Assembly (NCBI RefSeq): GCF_958439165.1
Contig: NZ_OY288121.1
Location: 1-64,000 of the forward strand
From: an uncultured Hydrogenophaga sp.
Lineage (GTDB): Bacteria > Pseudomonadota > Gammaproteobacteria > Burkholderiales > Burkholderiaceae_C
Length of the DNA stretch: 64,000 nucleotides
Reading direction: 5' to 3'
Part shown: piece by piece, positions 43,161 through 55,300 of the stretch
How the letters are laid out: every line of letters starts with the position of its first letter
Position numbering within the stretch: the first letter of the stretch is position 1
Program-made: the position numbers and the translations under genes
Notes under the pieces: generated by a model
The model's input: the letters and a program-made list of their open reading frames with translations, nothing else
Database searches by the model: none
What the model was told of the DNA's origin: nothing

Positions 43161-43213
43161 AGGTAATGGAAATACCTACCCCGGTTGACCGTATATCGGC
43201 CTGTTTACAACAT
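43161..43213 (+). promoter_or_regulatory. Candidate promoter/operator of the adhesin operon
   Basis: In the 280-bp spacer before the adhesin gene lies a -35-like TTGACC (43185-43190) and, after 17 bp, CAACAT (43208-43213). An AGGTA/TACCT inverted repeat with a 7-nt loop (43161-43177) sits just upstream. The rest of the spacer holds nothing I recognise. The -10 is weak, so this is tentative. Confidence 0.35.
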
Positions 43214-43345
43214 ACAGAGTAAGTCACAGACGGTAACATTCGCGACGAACGGCAGGTGGCCGGGCTGCAGTGCGGCTCCACGGGTCACCTGACGTCTGCC
43301 CGGCGGCGCCCATACCGGCGACCGGGGCAGCCTCAAGGATTCGCG

Positions 43346-46300
43346 ATGACCCAAGCCGCCATCGGCTACCTGCGCCGGCAATACCTGTGTGTTCTCAAGC
43401 GTTGCGCCTTGCGCAACGCACTCATGTCAGTGGGCTCGCTGGGGGCCGTGCTGGCCGGGGCCTCGGTGGCGGCCCAGCCCATCGTGACCGACGGGCGCAC
43501 CCAGACCACGGTGCAGGTGCAGGGCACGGTGACCGACATCAGCACCACGACGGTGCACGGCAACGCGGCCTTCAACTCGTTCCAGCGTTTCAACGTGGAT
43601 GCAGGGCAGACGGTCAACATGCACCTGCCCGGCCAGACCAGCCACCTGCTCAACCTGGTGCATGGCGAGCGGTCTTACATCAACGGCCTGGTCAGCTCCT
43701 ACCAGAACGGCCAGATCGGCGGCCATGTCTATTTTCTGAACCCGCAGGGCGTGATCGTGGGCCGGCAAGGCGTGCTCCAGGTGGGCAGCCTGACCATCAC
43801 CACCCCCACCACCGATTTCATGAACCGGCTGATCTCGCCCCTGGGCGTGATCGACCCGGCGGCCACCGCGCAGGTGCTGGCCGGCCAGGTGCCGCTGAGC
43901 AGCAGCGGCCTGGTACGGGTGCAGGGCCGCATCCTGGCCACGCAGGCAGCCACGCTGGCCGGCAGCCAGGTGGACATTGCCGCCGGCGCCCAGGTACTGG
44001 CCGGCGGCGCAGCGCGGGTGGCCTTCGGGCAGCTGGTGAACCTCGACCAGGTCGGCATGGCCACCGAGGTGAGTCAGGAAGGCGGCGTGATCCGCCTGCT
44101 GGCCAGCGGTGACATCAACGTGGCCGGCCGGGTCAGCGCCGACGGCGCCGGCAGCCAGGCCCATGGCGGCGACGTGCTGGTGATGGCCGACCAGAAGTCC
44201 ACCCTGCAAGCCGGGGCGCTGGTGTCGGCCAATGCCGGCAGCAGCGGCGACGGCGGCTTCGTGGAGTTTTCCGCCCGGCGCGAGGTGGAACTGGCCGGCG
44301 GCAGCCTGCAGGCCAGCGCCACCCAGGGCACGGCCGGCCAGGTGCTGATCGACCCGGAGAACATCACCGTCTCGGCCGATCTGCTGCGCAGCGCCGGCGG
44401 CAACACCAGCGGTGGCGGCATCAGCTGGGACGCCGGCAGCCTCACGCTGCAGGCCGACCAGCGCCTGAACGTGGCCAGCGGCGTGGTGATTTCCACCCGC
44501 CAGGTCCAGGGCACCACCCGCGACGACCACATCAACGGCGCGTCGGTGGATGCTTCGGGCAACCTGATCCTGAAGGCCCCGCACATCGAGCTGGGCGACG
44601 GCGCCATGCTGCTGGCGCATGGCGACAACACCCACGCCGGTGGCGACATCTCGCTGCTGGCCACCGACATCAATGCCCTGGGTGCGGTGCGCAGCGCCTC
44701 GACCAGCATCACCGCCACCAACGCCACCCTCAAAGGGCGCACGGTGACCCTGCGCGCCAACGCCGACACATCGGCCCTGGCCACGCTGCTGGCACTGCAA
44801 CCCGGCACCACCCTGGCCGACGCGCAGGCGTACCTCAACAGCGAGCTCGACGACCTGGGCGACGGCCCGGGCGGGGAGTACCTGGCCATCAAGACCGACG
44901 CGGCAGCCCATGTCGTGCTGCGGGGCACGCAGGTGCAGGCCACCGGCAACGTGACCATCGACGCCCTGGCCGGTGCGCGCGCCGGCTTCGAAAAGCAGGC
45001 CGAGGCCTCGGTCACGGTGGACGACCATGTGGCCGGCGACGGCACCCGCGTGGCCAGCCAGATCACTGGCAACGACATCCAGATTCAGGCCACGAGCGAT
45101 ACCTCGCTCAAGTACAACGTGCTGGGCACGGCGGTGCGCCTGCTCGACCAGAGCTGGTTGCCGGCCGAAGACAACCCGGTGCTGCAGAAGGTCAATGACC
45201 AGCTGTTCGACTACAGCAGCGTGCCGCTGGTGTCCTTGTCCGGATCGAACGCCACGGTGCACATCGGTGGCGCCAGCCGCATCGAAGCTGGCGGTGCGCT
45301 GGATCTGTCGGCCTCCGCCCAGTCCACCGCTGCCCCGTCGTTCTCCAGCCCGCTGCTGTTTGCAGCCGCCTGGGGCGAGTCCAACGCCGCCTCCCGCCTG
45401 GTGGTCGACGGCGCCAGCCTGCTGCGTGCGGGCCAGGCCGCCCGCCTGAGCGCCACCACCGATGTGGAGCTCGACGTCACCGCCAAGGTGAACTCCACCA
45501 ACAAGCCGATCGACGCCGTCTTTGCGCGCGGCCTGAGCCGCATCGAGACCACGGTGGACCTGGGCCAGGGCACCACCACCGACGCCGCCAGCCTGGAGGT
45601 GACCGCCCTCACCCAGGCCGACATCCAGGTGCAGGCCGACGCCAGCAACACCGGCGCCAGCGGCCTGGGCTTTGCGGTGGCGGTGAACGAATCCACCTCC
45701 ACCACCACCGCCTCGCTGGGCGGCCAGGTGACCACCGCTTCGGGCGACGTGGTGGTGCGTGCCTCCACCGATGTGGACCAGAACAACACCAGCGCCAACG
45801 CGGCCACGCTGGGCGACACCAGCACCATCGGCGCGCGCATTGCCAACTTCAAGGCCGGCATCCAGCGCAACGTCACCGGGGCCGTCCTGGGCTCGTTGAC
45901 CAAGCTGTCGCCCAGCCAGTCCAGTGCCATCACCAACTTCCTGTTCCCCGGCATCAAGGACGGACGCTTCAACGCCTCCGGTGCGGTGGCCTGGGCCGAT
46001 TCGGACAACGTGGCCCAGGCCAGCGTGGCCGCCGGTGCATCGGTGCGTTCGGGCAACGCTCTGACGGTGGGAGCTTCGGTGTCCGAAGTGCCCAAGGCCA
46101 GCGCCACCGCCAAGAGCACCTCCAACGGCACCGCCCTGGGCGGCTCGGCCGTGGTGGCCCGGTTCGGCAACCAGGCCGATGCCTGGGTGGGTGCCAACGC
46201 ACAGACCGACGCCAGGGGAGCCACGCTGGTCGAGGCCACCACCCTGATCCCGTACCCCTGGCAGATCAACTGGAATTCGCCGGTCACGGTGCTGAGCCAC

Positions 46301-49300
46301 CTGCAGGGCAACCTGCTGGACCTGGCGCTCACCGGCTACACCTTCAATTCGGCCAAGGGCAAGGAAGGCGTGGGCATCGCCGCCGGTGTGGCCCTGCTCG
46401 GCTTCGAGAACAACGCCAGCGCCTGGGTGGCCGAAGGTGCGCAGATCAACCAGCGCACCAACAGCACCGCCACGCCCGGACTGGACCTGAGCCAGCAATC
46501 GGTCGATGTGCGGGCCCGCAACGAGGTCAACCTGGTCACGGCGGCCGGCATCGCGTCCACCAGCTTCCTGGGCAGCACCGGCGGCAAGGGTGCCATCGGC
46601 GGCGTGGCCAGCATCGTGGACGTGGGCGGCAAGGCCTCGGCCACCGTGCACGACGGCGCGCTGGTGCGCGCGGCGAAGTCGGTCACGGTGGACGCCCAGT
46701 CGCAGTACCAGCTGGCTTCGGTGGCCGAGTCCGGCGGCAGCTCGGACTCCCTCACCATCCAGGGTGCGGTGGGCCTGACCACGGTGAACACACAGACCGT
46801 GGCCACCATCGACGACAAGGCACGCATCCAGGCGGACGACAACATCACCGTGTCGGCCGATGGCGAACTGCGCACCATCGCCATTGCCGGCGGCGTGGCC
46901 GCCACCAAGGGGCCGGTGGGCATCGGCATGTCGGTGGCCGTCAACACCATCGACAACCAGGTGTCGGCCTTCGTCGGCAACGCCAACGCCGCCACCGATA
47001 CCGCGCCGGCCACCGGCACCATCAGCGCCGGCGGCAACCTGGCCGTGCGCGCCACCGCCGACACCGAAATCGGTGCCTATTCGCTGGCCGGCGCACTGGC
47101 CACCAACAGCAGCGAGCAGACCACCGCCCCGAGCGATGCCGGCACCACCCAGAGCGGCGCCGGCAGCGCAGCCGGTGGCGCGGGTGCCGGCCAGGGCAAG
47201 TTCGGCATTGCCATGTCGGGCGACGCCTCGGTCAACACCATCCAGGCCGACACCGTGGCCCGCCTGGGCGACGGCGTGCAGGTCTCGCAGGCCGACAACC
47301 TCACCATTGCAGCCGACAACCAGCTGGCCATCAATGCCCTGTCGGGCGCGGTGACCATTTCGACCCAGCCCCAGGGCAACAGCCTGGCCGGTTCGTACGC
47401 CCAGAACACCCTGGGCGGCACCACCGCCGCCCGCCTGACCGACAGCAGCGTCAACCTCGCAGGCGACCTGAACGTGCAGGCCGGCGTGGACGGCAGCATC
47501 CGCAGCCTGACAGCCAGCCTGGCCGGCGCCAAGGGCAAGGCCGGTGTGGCCGGCTCGGTGTCCATCAACGAGATCGAGCACCAGACGCAGGTGCTGCTGG
47601 CCAACACCCGCATCAGCGGCGCGGACCAGGTGGGCCTGTTCAGCGCCGACCGGTCGACCATCCAGTCGGTGGCCGGTGCGCTGGCCTTCGGCGGCAAGGC
47701 CGGCGTGGGCCTGTCGTTTGCCTGGAACCGCATCGGCAACAGCACCACCACCCGGGTCGACACCAGCGCCATCGACGCCAGCGGCGCGGTGACGGTGCAG
47801 GCCGAATCGGACAACACCATCGACTCGGTGGCTGCCTCCATCGGTGCCAGCAAGGGCCCCATGGCCGGGGCCGGCGCGGTGTCCATCAACACCGTCACCA
47901 GCCAGACCGCCGCCACGGTGGACGGCAGGACAGGCAACGGCATCGACGCCGGCGGGGCCGTCGACGTGACGGCCACCGACACCTCGCGCATCGCGGCGCT
48001 CGCCGGGGGCGTGGGCGCCACCAGCGGACAGGCCGGCTTCGGCGCGGCCGTGGGCTGGAGCGAAGTGAACAACGCTGTGGCAGCGCAGGTCACCGGCGCA
48101 GCCCGGCTGCGCAGCCGCAGCGGCAGCGTGGCGGTGAATGCCGCGTCGGACACCGGGGTGCAGGCCCTGGCGGCCGCCGGCGGTGCGGCCGACAAGGTGG
48201 CCGTGGCCGGCTCGTTTGCCGCCGTGCAGACCGGCAACCAGACCCTGGCGCAGGTGGACGGCGGCTCGGTGCTGCAGGCCGCCGGCGAGGTGCGCGTGGC
48301 GGCCCGCGATGCGGCCGAAATCGAATCGCTCGCCGGCAGCGTGGCCCTGTCGGGCCAGGCTGCGCTCGGCGTGGCGGCGGCCTACAACCGCATCGGCAAC
48401 GCGACCGAAGCGCGGGTGGCGCAGGCGTCGTTGAACGGCGGCTCGGTGGCTATTGAAGCCCGCACCAGCGCCGACATCGCCAACGCCGCCGTGGGCGGCG
48501 GCGGAGCCGCCAAGGCGGCCGTCACCGGATCGCTGGGCGTCAACACCATCGACAACCGCACCGCAGCCACCGCCACCGACGCCGATCTGGATGCCACCGG
48601 CGCCGCGGCCATCGTGGCGCAGGACGATTCGCGCATCCAGTCCATCAGCGGTGCGGCCGCCGTGGGCGGCAACGCGGCCGTGGGTGCAGCCGGCGCGTAC
48701 AACCACATCGGCGGCACGGTGCTGGCCCAGATGTCCGGCGGCACGCTGGACGCGGCCAGCGCCCGGGTGTCCGGTCAGCGCACCGGCGACCTGGAGGTGT
48801 GGGCCATTTCCGGCGCGGGCAGCGCCAGCGCCGGCTTTGCCGGCTCGATCGCCCTCAACGAAGTGGGCGGCAGCAACGTCGCCCGGGTGGCCGATGGCGC
48901 GGTCATCAACGCCAGCGGCAACGCGGTGGTCAGCGCCGAGAGCGACGACATCATCCGTTCGCGGGCCGGCGCGGCCGGTCTGAGCGGCGGCGTGGGCGGC
49001 GCCGGTGCGGTGGCCTTCAACGACATGCAGGCCAGCACGCTGGCGCAGGTCAGCGGCACCGGCACCCGCATCACGGCCAGCGGCCTGGGCAGCACGGTGG
49101 CGGTGGACAACGGCCGCCTGGCGGGCACCGGTTCGCTGGCCGACCGGCAGCAGCAGGACAGCCTGCGCGGTGTGGCGGTGATCGCCTCCAGCACCGCCGA
49201 GCTGGAGAACTTCGCCATCAGCGCGGCCGGTGGCGGCAGCGCCACAGTGGCCGCCACGGTCAGCGTGGCCCTGCTGGGCGGCAGCACCACGGCCGAACTC

Positions 49301-52300
49301 AGCCAGGGTGCGACCCTGAACGACCAACCGGGCCAGAGCACGCAGCAGGCCCGCGTGGGGGCGTTCCACCACGACGAGATCACCTCGGGCACCGGCGGCG
49401 GTGCCATCGGGGGCGACGCCGGTGTGGGTGGCGCGGTCGACTCGGTGGTGGTCTCGCACACCACCACTGCGCGCGTCAACGACGCTGCCGTGCGGGCCCA
49501 GCAGGCGGTGGCCGTGCAGGCGCGCTCCACCACCGGCATCACCCAGGCGGCGGTGGCGGTGGGCGGCGGCAGCTATGCCGGCCTGGCCGGCACCGGCGCG
49601 CTGGTGCTGCTGGACGGCACCACCCAGGCGCTGGTGGACGACAGCCAGCTGACCTCCCGGGGTAACGCCCTGGTGGAGGCCACGGCCGACACCGAGGTCG
49701 ACATCGTCGCCGGTGCACTGGCCGCCAGCGGCGTGGCCGGCGTGGGCGTGACCGCCGCGGTGACCGTGTCGCAACAGCAGACCACCGCCCGCGTGGGCGG
49801 CGACAGCAACATCAATGCCGCCGGCACGACCCGCATCGGCGCCGACAGCACCTTCGCCCAGACCAACCATGCCTACACCGCCGCAGCGGCAGGCGGCGTG
49901 GGCGTGGCCGGCACGGTGAGCGTGGTGGTGCTCAAGGGCAGCACCGACGCACAGGTCAGCGGCACGGCCAACCTCAATGACGACGGGGCCTACACATCCG
50001 CCTCGCAGGACGTGGCGGTTGCCGCCAGCGACCGCAGCACGGTCGAGAACCGGGTGGGCAGCCTGGGCGTGGGCCTGGGCGGCGTGGGCGTGGGCGCGGT
50101 GGCCGATGTGGTGCTGGTGAACAACGGCGCCAGTGCCACCGTGGGCGGCAACACCCGCATCCGGGCCGGGCGCGACATCGGTGTGGTCGCCAGCACGGTG
50201 CGCGACATCGATTCGCTGACCACCGCGGCAGCGGGCGGCTCCACCGCCGGCATTGCCGGCGCGGCATCGGTGATTGCCGTCGGTGCCCGACCCGACGGTG
50301 ACGCCAGCGACAACACCAGCGGCTCGGTCGACCGGGCCGGGCAGATGGTGCGTGGCAGCGCCACCGGCAACCAGCTGGCAGCCGACCACGGCGACGCCGG
50401 CGATTCGGCCCAGCGCGCCGATGCAGCGCGCGCAGGCGTGGCCCTGAACAGCGATTTCGCCGCCCCGGCCGCGCCCACCTCGGCCGCGGCCACGGTGGCC
50501 AGCAGCACCGTGCTGACCGCCGGCCGCGACGTGAACGTGTCGGCCAGCAACCAGACCACCACCCAGGCCATTGCGGTCGGGGCGGCGGTGTCGGGCGGCG
50601 TGTCGCTGGGCGGCGGCGTGGCCATCGCCCAGGTGGACGACCGCACCCTGGCCAGCCTGACCGGCAGCACCTCGGCCCAGCGCAACGTGCGCGTGCAGGC
50701 GCAGGACACCCAGGGCAGCACGTCCACCCTGCGCACCTATGCCGGCGGCGCCGGCCTGGCCGGACTGGCCGCCAGCTATGCCTGGCACGACAAGTCATCG
50801 CAGGCGCAGGCCGAGCTGGGCGGCACGGTGTCGGCCAGCGGCAATGTCACGGTCGACGCCAGCCTGCAGACCGATCTGGTGGCCAACGGCGGCGCGGCCG
50901 CGGTGGGCGCCATCGGCGTGGGTGCGGCCATTGCCCTGGTGGACCAGAACGGCCAGGCCCAGGCCACGCTGCTGGACAACACCCGGGTGACCTCCACCGG
51001 CCTGGACGTGCAGAGCCAGACCCGCACCCGCGGCACCGCCGACGTGGTGGCCGCGTCCGGCGGCCTGCTGGCCGGCGCCGCCGGTGCCCTGGCCGATGCC
51101 GGCGACCACACCCGGTCCCTGGCGTCCATCGGCAACGACACCCTCATCAGCACCGGTAGCGGCGCCCTGAACCTGCGTGCCGACGCCGACCCGCAAGCCC
51201 GTGCCCAGGCGCTGGGCGTGGCGGTGTCGGGCGGCGTGTCGATCGGCGCCTCGGTGGCCCATGCCGACGTGGGCAGCACCGCCCGCGCCAGCACCGGCGA
51301 CAACGCCGACATCACCGCGGACCGCATGGATGTGCGGGCCCGCACCCTGGCCAGCGGCGACACCGCCGTGGCCAGCGCCACGGCCGGTGCCGGCGGCCTG
51401 CTGCTGGGCGCCAGCGCCACCGATGCGCGTGCCACCGTCAACGCGGTGACCGAAGCCTCGCTGGGCCAGGGCAACACGATCTACGCCGACCAGGAACTGG
51501 CCCTGCGCGCCCTGTCCACCACCAGCGCCCGCGCCGATGCCACCGGCATCAACGGCGGCCTGCTGGCCGGCGGCAGCAACACCGCGCTGGCCCGCAATGG
51601 CACCGTCACCCGGGTGCAGGTGGGCGATGCGGCCGATCTGGTGGCCGGCAGCCTGCGGCTGCAGGCCGAAGGCAACAGCACCCTGCGTGCCGGCACCGTC
51701 TCGGGCGCCGGCGGTCTGGGCGTGCTGCTGGCCTCCCGTGCCGAGACCGACGCCGACGGCGTGACCCAGGTGCTGCTGGGCACCGCCACCGGCAACGGCG
51801 GCACGGTGGTGGCCGATTCGGTGGACATCGACGCGGTGCAACGCGTCGACTTCGACGCCACCGCCGACTCCACCAGCGCCGCTGCCGTGGGCGCCTCCGG
51901 CGCACGGGCGGTGAACCAGGTGGACAGTACCGCCCTGGCAGCCATCGGCCGCGACATGACCGTGGCGGCCACGACGCTGTTCAGCGCCCGCGCCGGCAAC
52001 GACATCACCAAGTCCAGCGCCGGTGCCACCGGCTACCAGGTGGACTCGGGTTCGGGCGGCGTGCTCAACGCAGCCGCCGCGCGCTCCAGCACCACCATCC
52101 GCAACGACGCGCAGGTCACCGTGGGCCAGGGTGCCCTGATCAACGTCGACAACCCCGCCACGCAGCTGGTGCGGAACAGCAGCGGCAAGGACGTGGCCAC
52201 CGCCATCAATGGCCTTCTGGAACTGGGCGCCTCGAACAACGTGAACGCCTACGACCGGGTGCGCCTGGACTCGGGCGGTGCCATTGCGGTGGCCCGGTCG

Positions 52301-55300
52301 GAATCCAGCATCGACAACACCAGCACCGCGCAGGTCAGCGTGGGTGACGACGCAGCCCTGATGGGCGACGGCAACATCGAGCTCTCGGCCCTGACCGCCG
52401 CCACGGTGCAGACCCGCGCCAACTCCAAGACCTACGGAGCAGCCGGGGCCGCCCAGGGCGACACCCGATCCACCATCACGGCCGACCAGGCGGTGACCGT
52501 GGGCACCGGTGCGCTGATCGAGGCCGAAGAGAGCGTGTACCTGATGGCCGGTGCCGACCGCACCCGGACCAACCAGCTCGTCGCCGATGCCGAAACCCGG
52601 CTGTGGAACCGCACGGCGGTGCCCATCGAGACCGACCCGAACGCACTGGGCCGGCTGGTGCAGCACAACGACATCACGCTGGCCGCCGGCTCGCAGGTGA
52701 ATGCGGTGCGCGACGTCAACCTGACCGCCACCGAAGGCGAACACCGTGCCCGCGGCTACGGCGAAGGCACCGACCTGTACCGCGAGGTGCTGTCGGCCAT
52801 CGGCGAGTTCTTCGGCGCCGACACCTCGTCGCTCAAGATCACCGGCGGCACCAGCCAGGACAATGCCGGCCTGCCCGGCGTGGCCGGCCTGTCGTCCACC
52901 GTGCGCATCGACGGCGGGGTGCGCGCCGGACTGTGGAACCACCAGTACATCACCATCGGCGCGGACAGCAGCATCACCTCGTCCGAGGCACTGCAGGGCG
53001 TGGCCCAGCTGAGCAACGAGAACGTGAGCCAGTTGCTCCAGGACGAGATCAGACAGATCCTGGATGCTGCCGAAAGGAAGAACCGGCAGTACAACGACTT
53101 CAAGGGCGGCAGCAGCGCTGCGGCTGCCATCGAAGCACAGGCCTCGGCCACGCTGCAGCGGGACAACGCCGTCGCCGGTCTGGCGTCAGCCACCCAGGTC
53201 AACACCAGCGTGCAGGCATTCGTGAACACCGCGCGCGATGCCGGCACCAGCACTGTCATTGCCGCAGCGGCAGCGACCAGTGCTGCGCAACTGGCCGCCG
53301 ACCAGGCCGAGAGCACAGCGCAGGAAACGACGGCCGCAGTCAAGGTGGCGGCCACGGCGAGTGCCACCGCCGCCACCACTGTGGCCGCCAGCGCCACGGC
53401 GGCCAGCACGGCAGCCGCCCAGGCCGAAGCCAATGCCAGCGATCTGCGGCAAGCCGCCAACGCCACCTCCGAAGCCGACGCCAAGGCCTACCTCGGCACC
53501 ATGGCCGACGCCGCCGAGAACGCCGCCAGCAAGGCGCGCGCCCTGGCCAACGCCATGTCGGCCGAAGCAGCCGTGCTGGCCGACAGCGCATCGACCCAGG
53601 ATGCCCGGTCCGCCGCCCAGGCCACCACGGTCCAGGCCAGGGCTGCTGCCGACACCGCGGCCCGCTCGGCTGCCGGTGTGGCCGCCACCGACGCAGACAC
53701 CACCGCCCGGCAGGCCGTGAACCGCGCAGACGCCCAGCTGGCTGCTGCCGTCACGCAACTGGCTGCAGCCAATTCGGCTCTGGCAGATGCGCAGGACGCC
53801 AGCGGCAGCTCGGATGCTGCGCTGGGCATGCTGGCCGACGTGAACATCCTGACCCAGCAGCAGGCGCAGCTGTCCAACGCCACCAGCGTGGACTTCGTCA
53901 AGATCGGCAGCAAGGACGACATCATCACTGCCCGTTCGGGCAACGTGCGGGTGACCGGCAAGGCCCTCACCGGCAGTGGCGCGGTGGTGGCCCCCGGCGA
54001 TGCCCGGATCGAGATCGTCAACAACTCGACCCGCTTCATGAAGGTGGACGCCAACCTGTTCATTCCCGACGAGGTGGGTGGACTGGTCAGCTTCAACGGC
54101 ATGCGGGTGTCCGGCAGTGCCGACATCAACCAGCGCAATGCCGCCGGCCAGGTGGCCAGCCTGAACATCACCGACGCCGCCAGCACCGACAAGCCGTCGA
54201 TCCGCATCGAGAACAACGCCACCGGCAACAGCGGCAACAGCGGCGGGCCTGCGCAGCTGTGGGTCTACGGCGACATCACCAACCTGGGTGGCGAGGTCAA
54301 TGCCACCAGCGAAGGCACGCTGCGGGTGGCTGCCAGCATCGGCGCCGAAACCGTCAACCTGGTGACCGGCGGCGACTTCATCAAGACCTTCACCCCGGGG
54401 TTCAGCCACCAGGGTGGCGATCCGACCTCGCGCCTGAGCGATGTGGCAGCTGCCGCGGAGGCCACCAAGGCCGACGCATCCCGGGACGTGCTCCCTGGCT
54501 GCAGCGAGATAGCCTGCGGGTCCACCATTGCCGGCAACAATGTCTACATCAGCGCCGAGAAGCTCAACATCAACGGGCTCATCCAGGCCGGTCTGCCAGA
54601 CCGCCAGATCGTCATCCCTGCGGACCTCACAGCTGCGATTGCCGCAGCGCCGCGCGACCCTTCGGATGCCAGGTACCTGATCCTGCAGAACCCGGTGGTG
54701 GACGGCAGGGCCGACACCAACGGCATCAAGCTGCGCTACGACACGCAGCTGAACCGGCTGGAACTGGCCGACGTGCGCATGGGCGGCGGCCACATGGAGT
54801 TGTTCGGCAACATGTTCTCCACCGGCAACGGTGAACTGCGCGTGATGGACGGCTACGGTCGCATCAACATCGTCAACAACTCCAGCCTGCCTCTGGCGGT
54901 CGGCCGTCTGGACACCGGGCCAGGGGTGCAGGGCACCATCCGCATCACCGACACCGCGCGCGACGCCAACGGCAACCAGCGCGGCGCCGGCAACACGCCG
55001 CTGGTGACCGAAATCACCCGGCTCAATGGCGTGGCCATCACCCGGACCAACACCGGCAGCAACGGTGACATGGTGGAAGTGGGCCGTTCGCAGGCAGACA
55101 GTGGTCGCACCACCTGGTTCGATCCCATGGCCGATCGCCGCTTCAACTGGATCAACAGCGACATCACGGACAAGGAGCGCATCCAGCGCTACGAGACCAA
55201 GACCACCTGGGGCTCCGACTTCCTGGGACGTGACCCGGGCCGCCAGCCCAACATCACCTTGCCGGACAGGGTCACCCGTGAGAACCGTGTCTCCGGCGAC

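Noticed and set aside
43427..50788. Open frame of 2453 codons antisense to the adhesin gene, and further long antisense frames to 58477
   Set aside because: They mirror the high-GC, codon-biased adhesin; the products are low-complexity (Gly, His, Ala, Arg) with no domain. No independent start signal or family was seen.
46330..51700. Possible CRISPR-like or tandem DNA repeat array
   Set aside because: Repeats are degenerate at DNA level, of uneven spacing and in frame with the adhesin; they are protein repeats.
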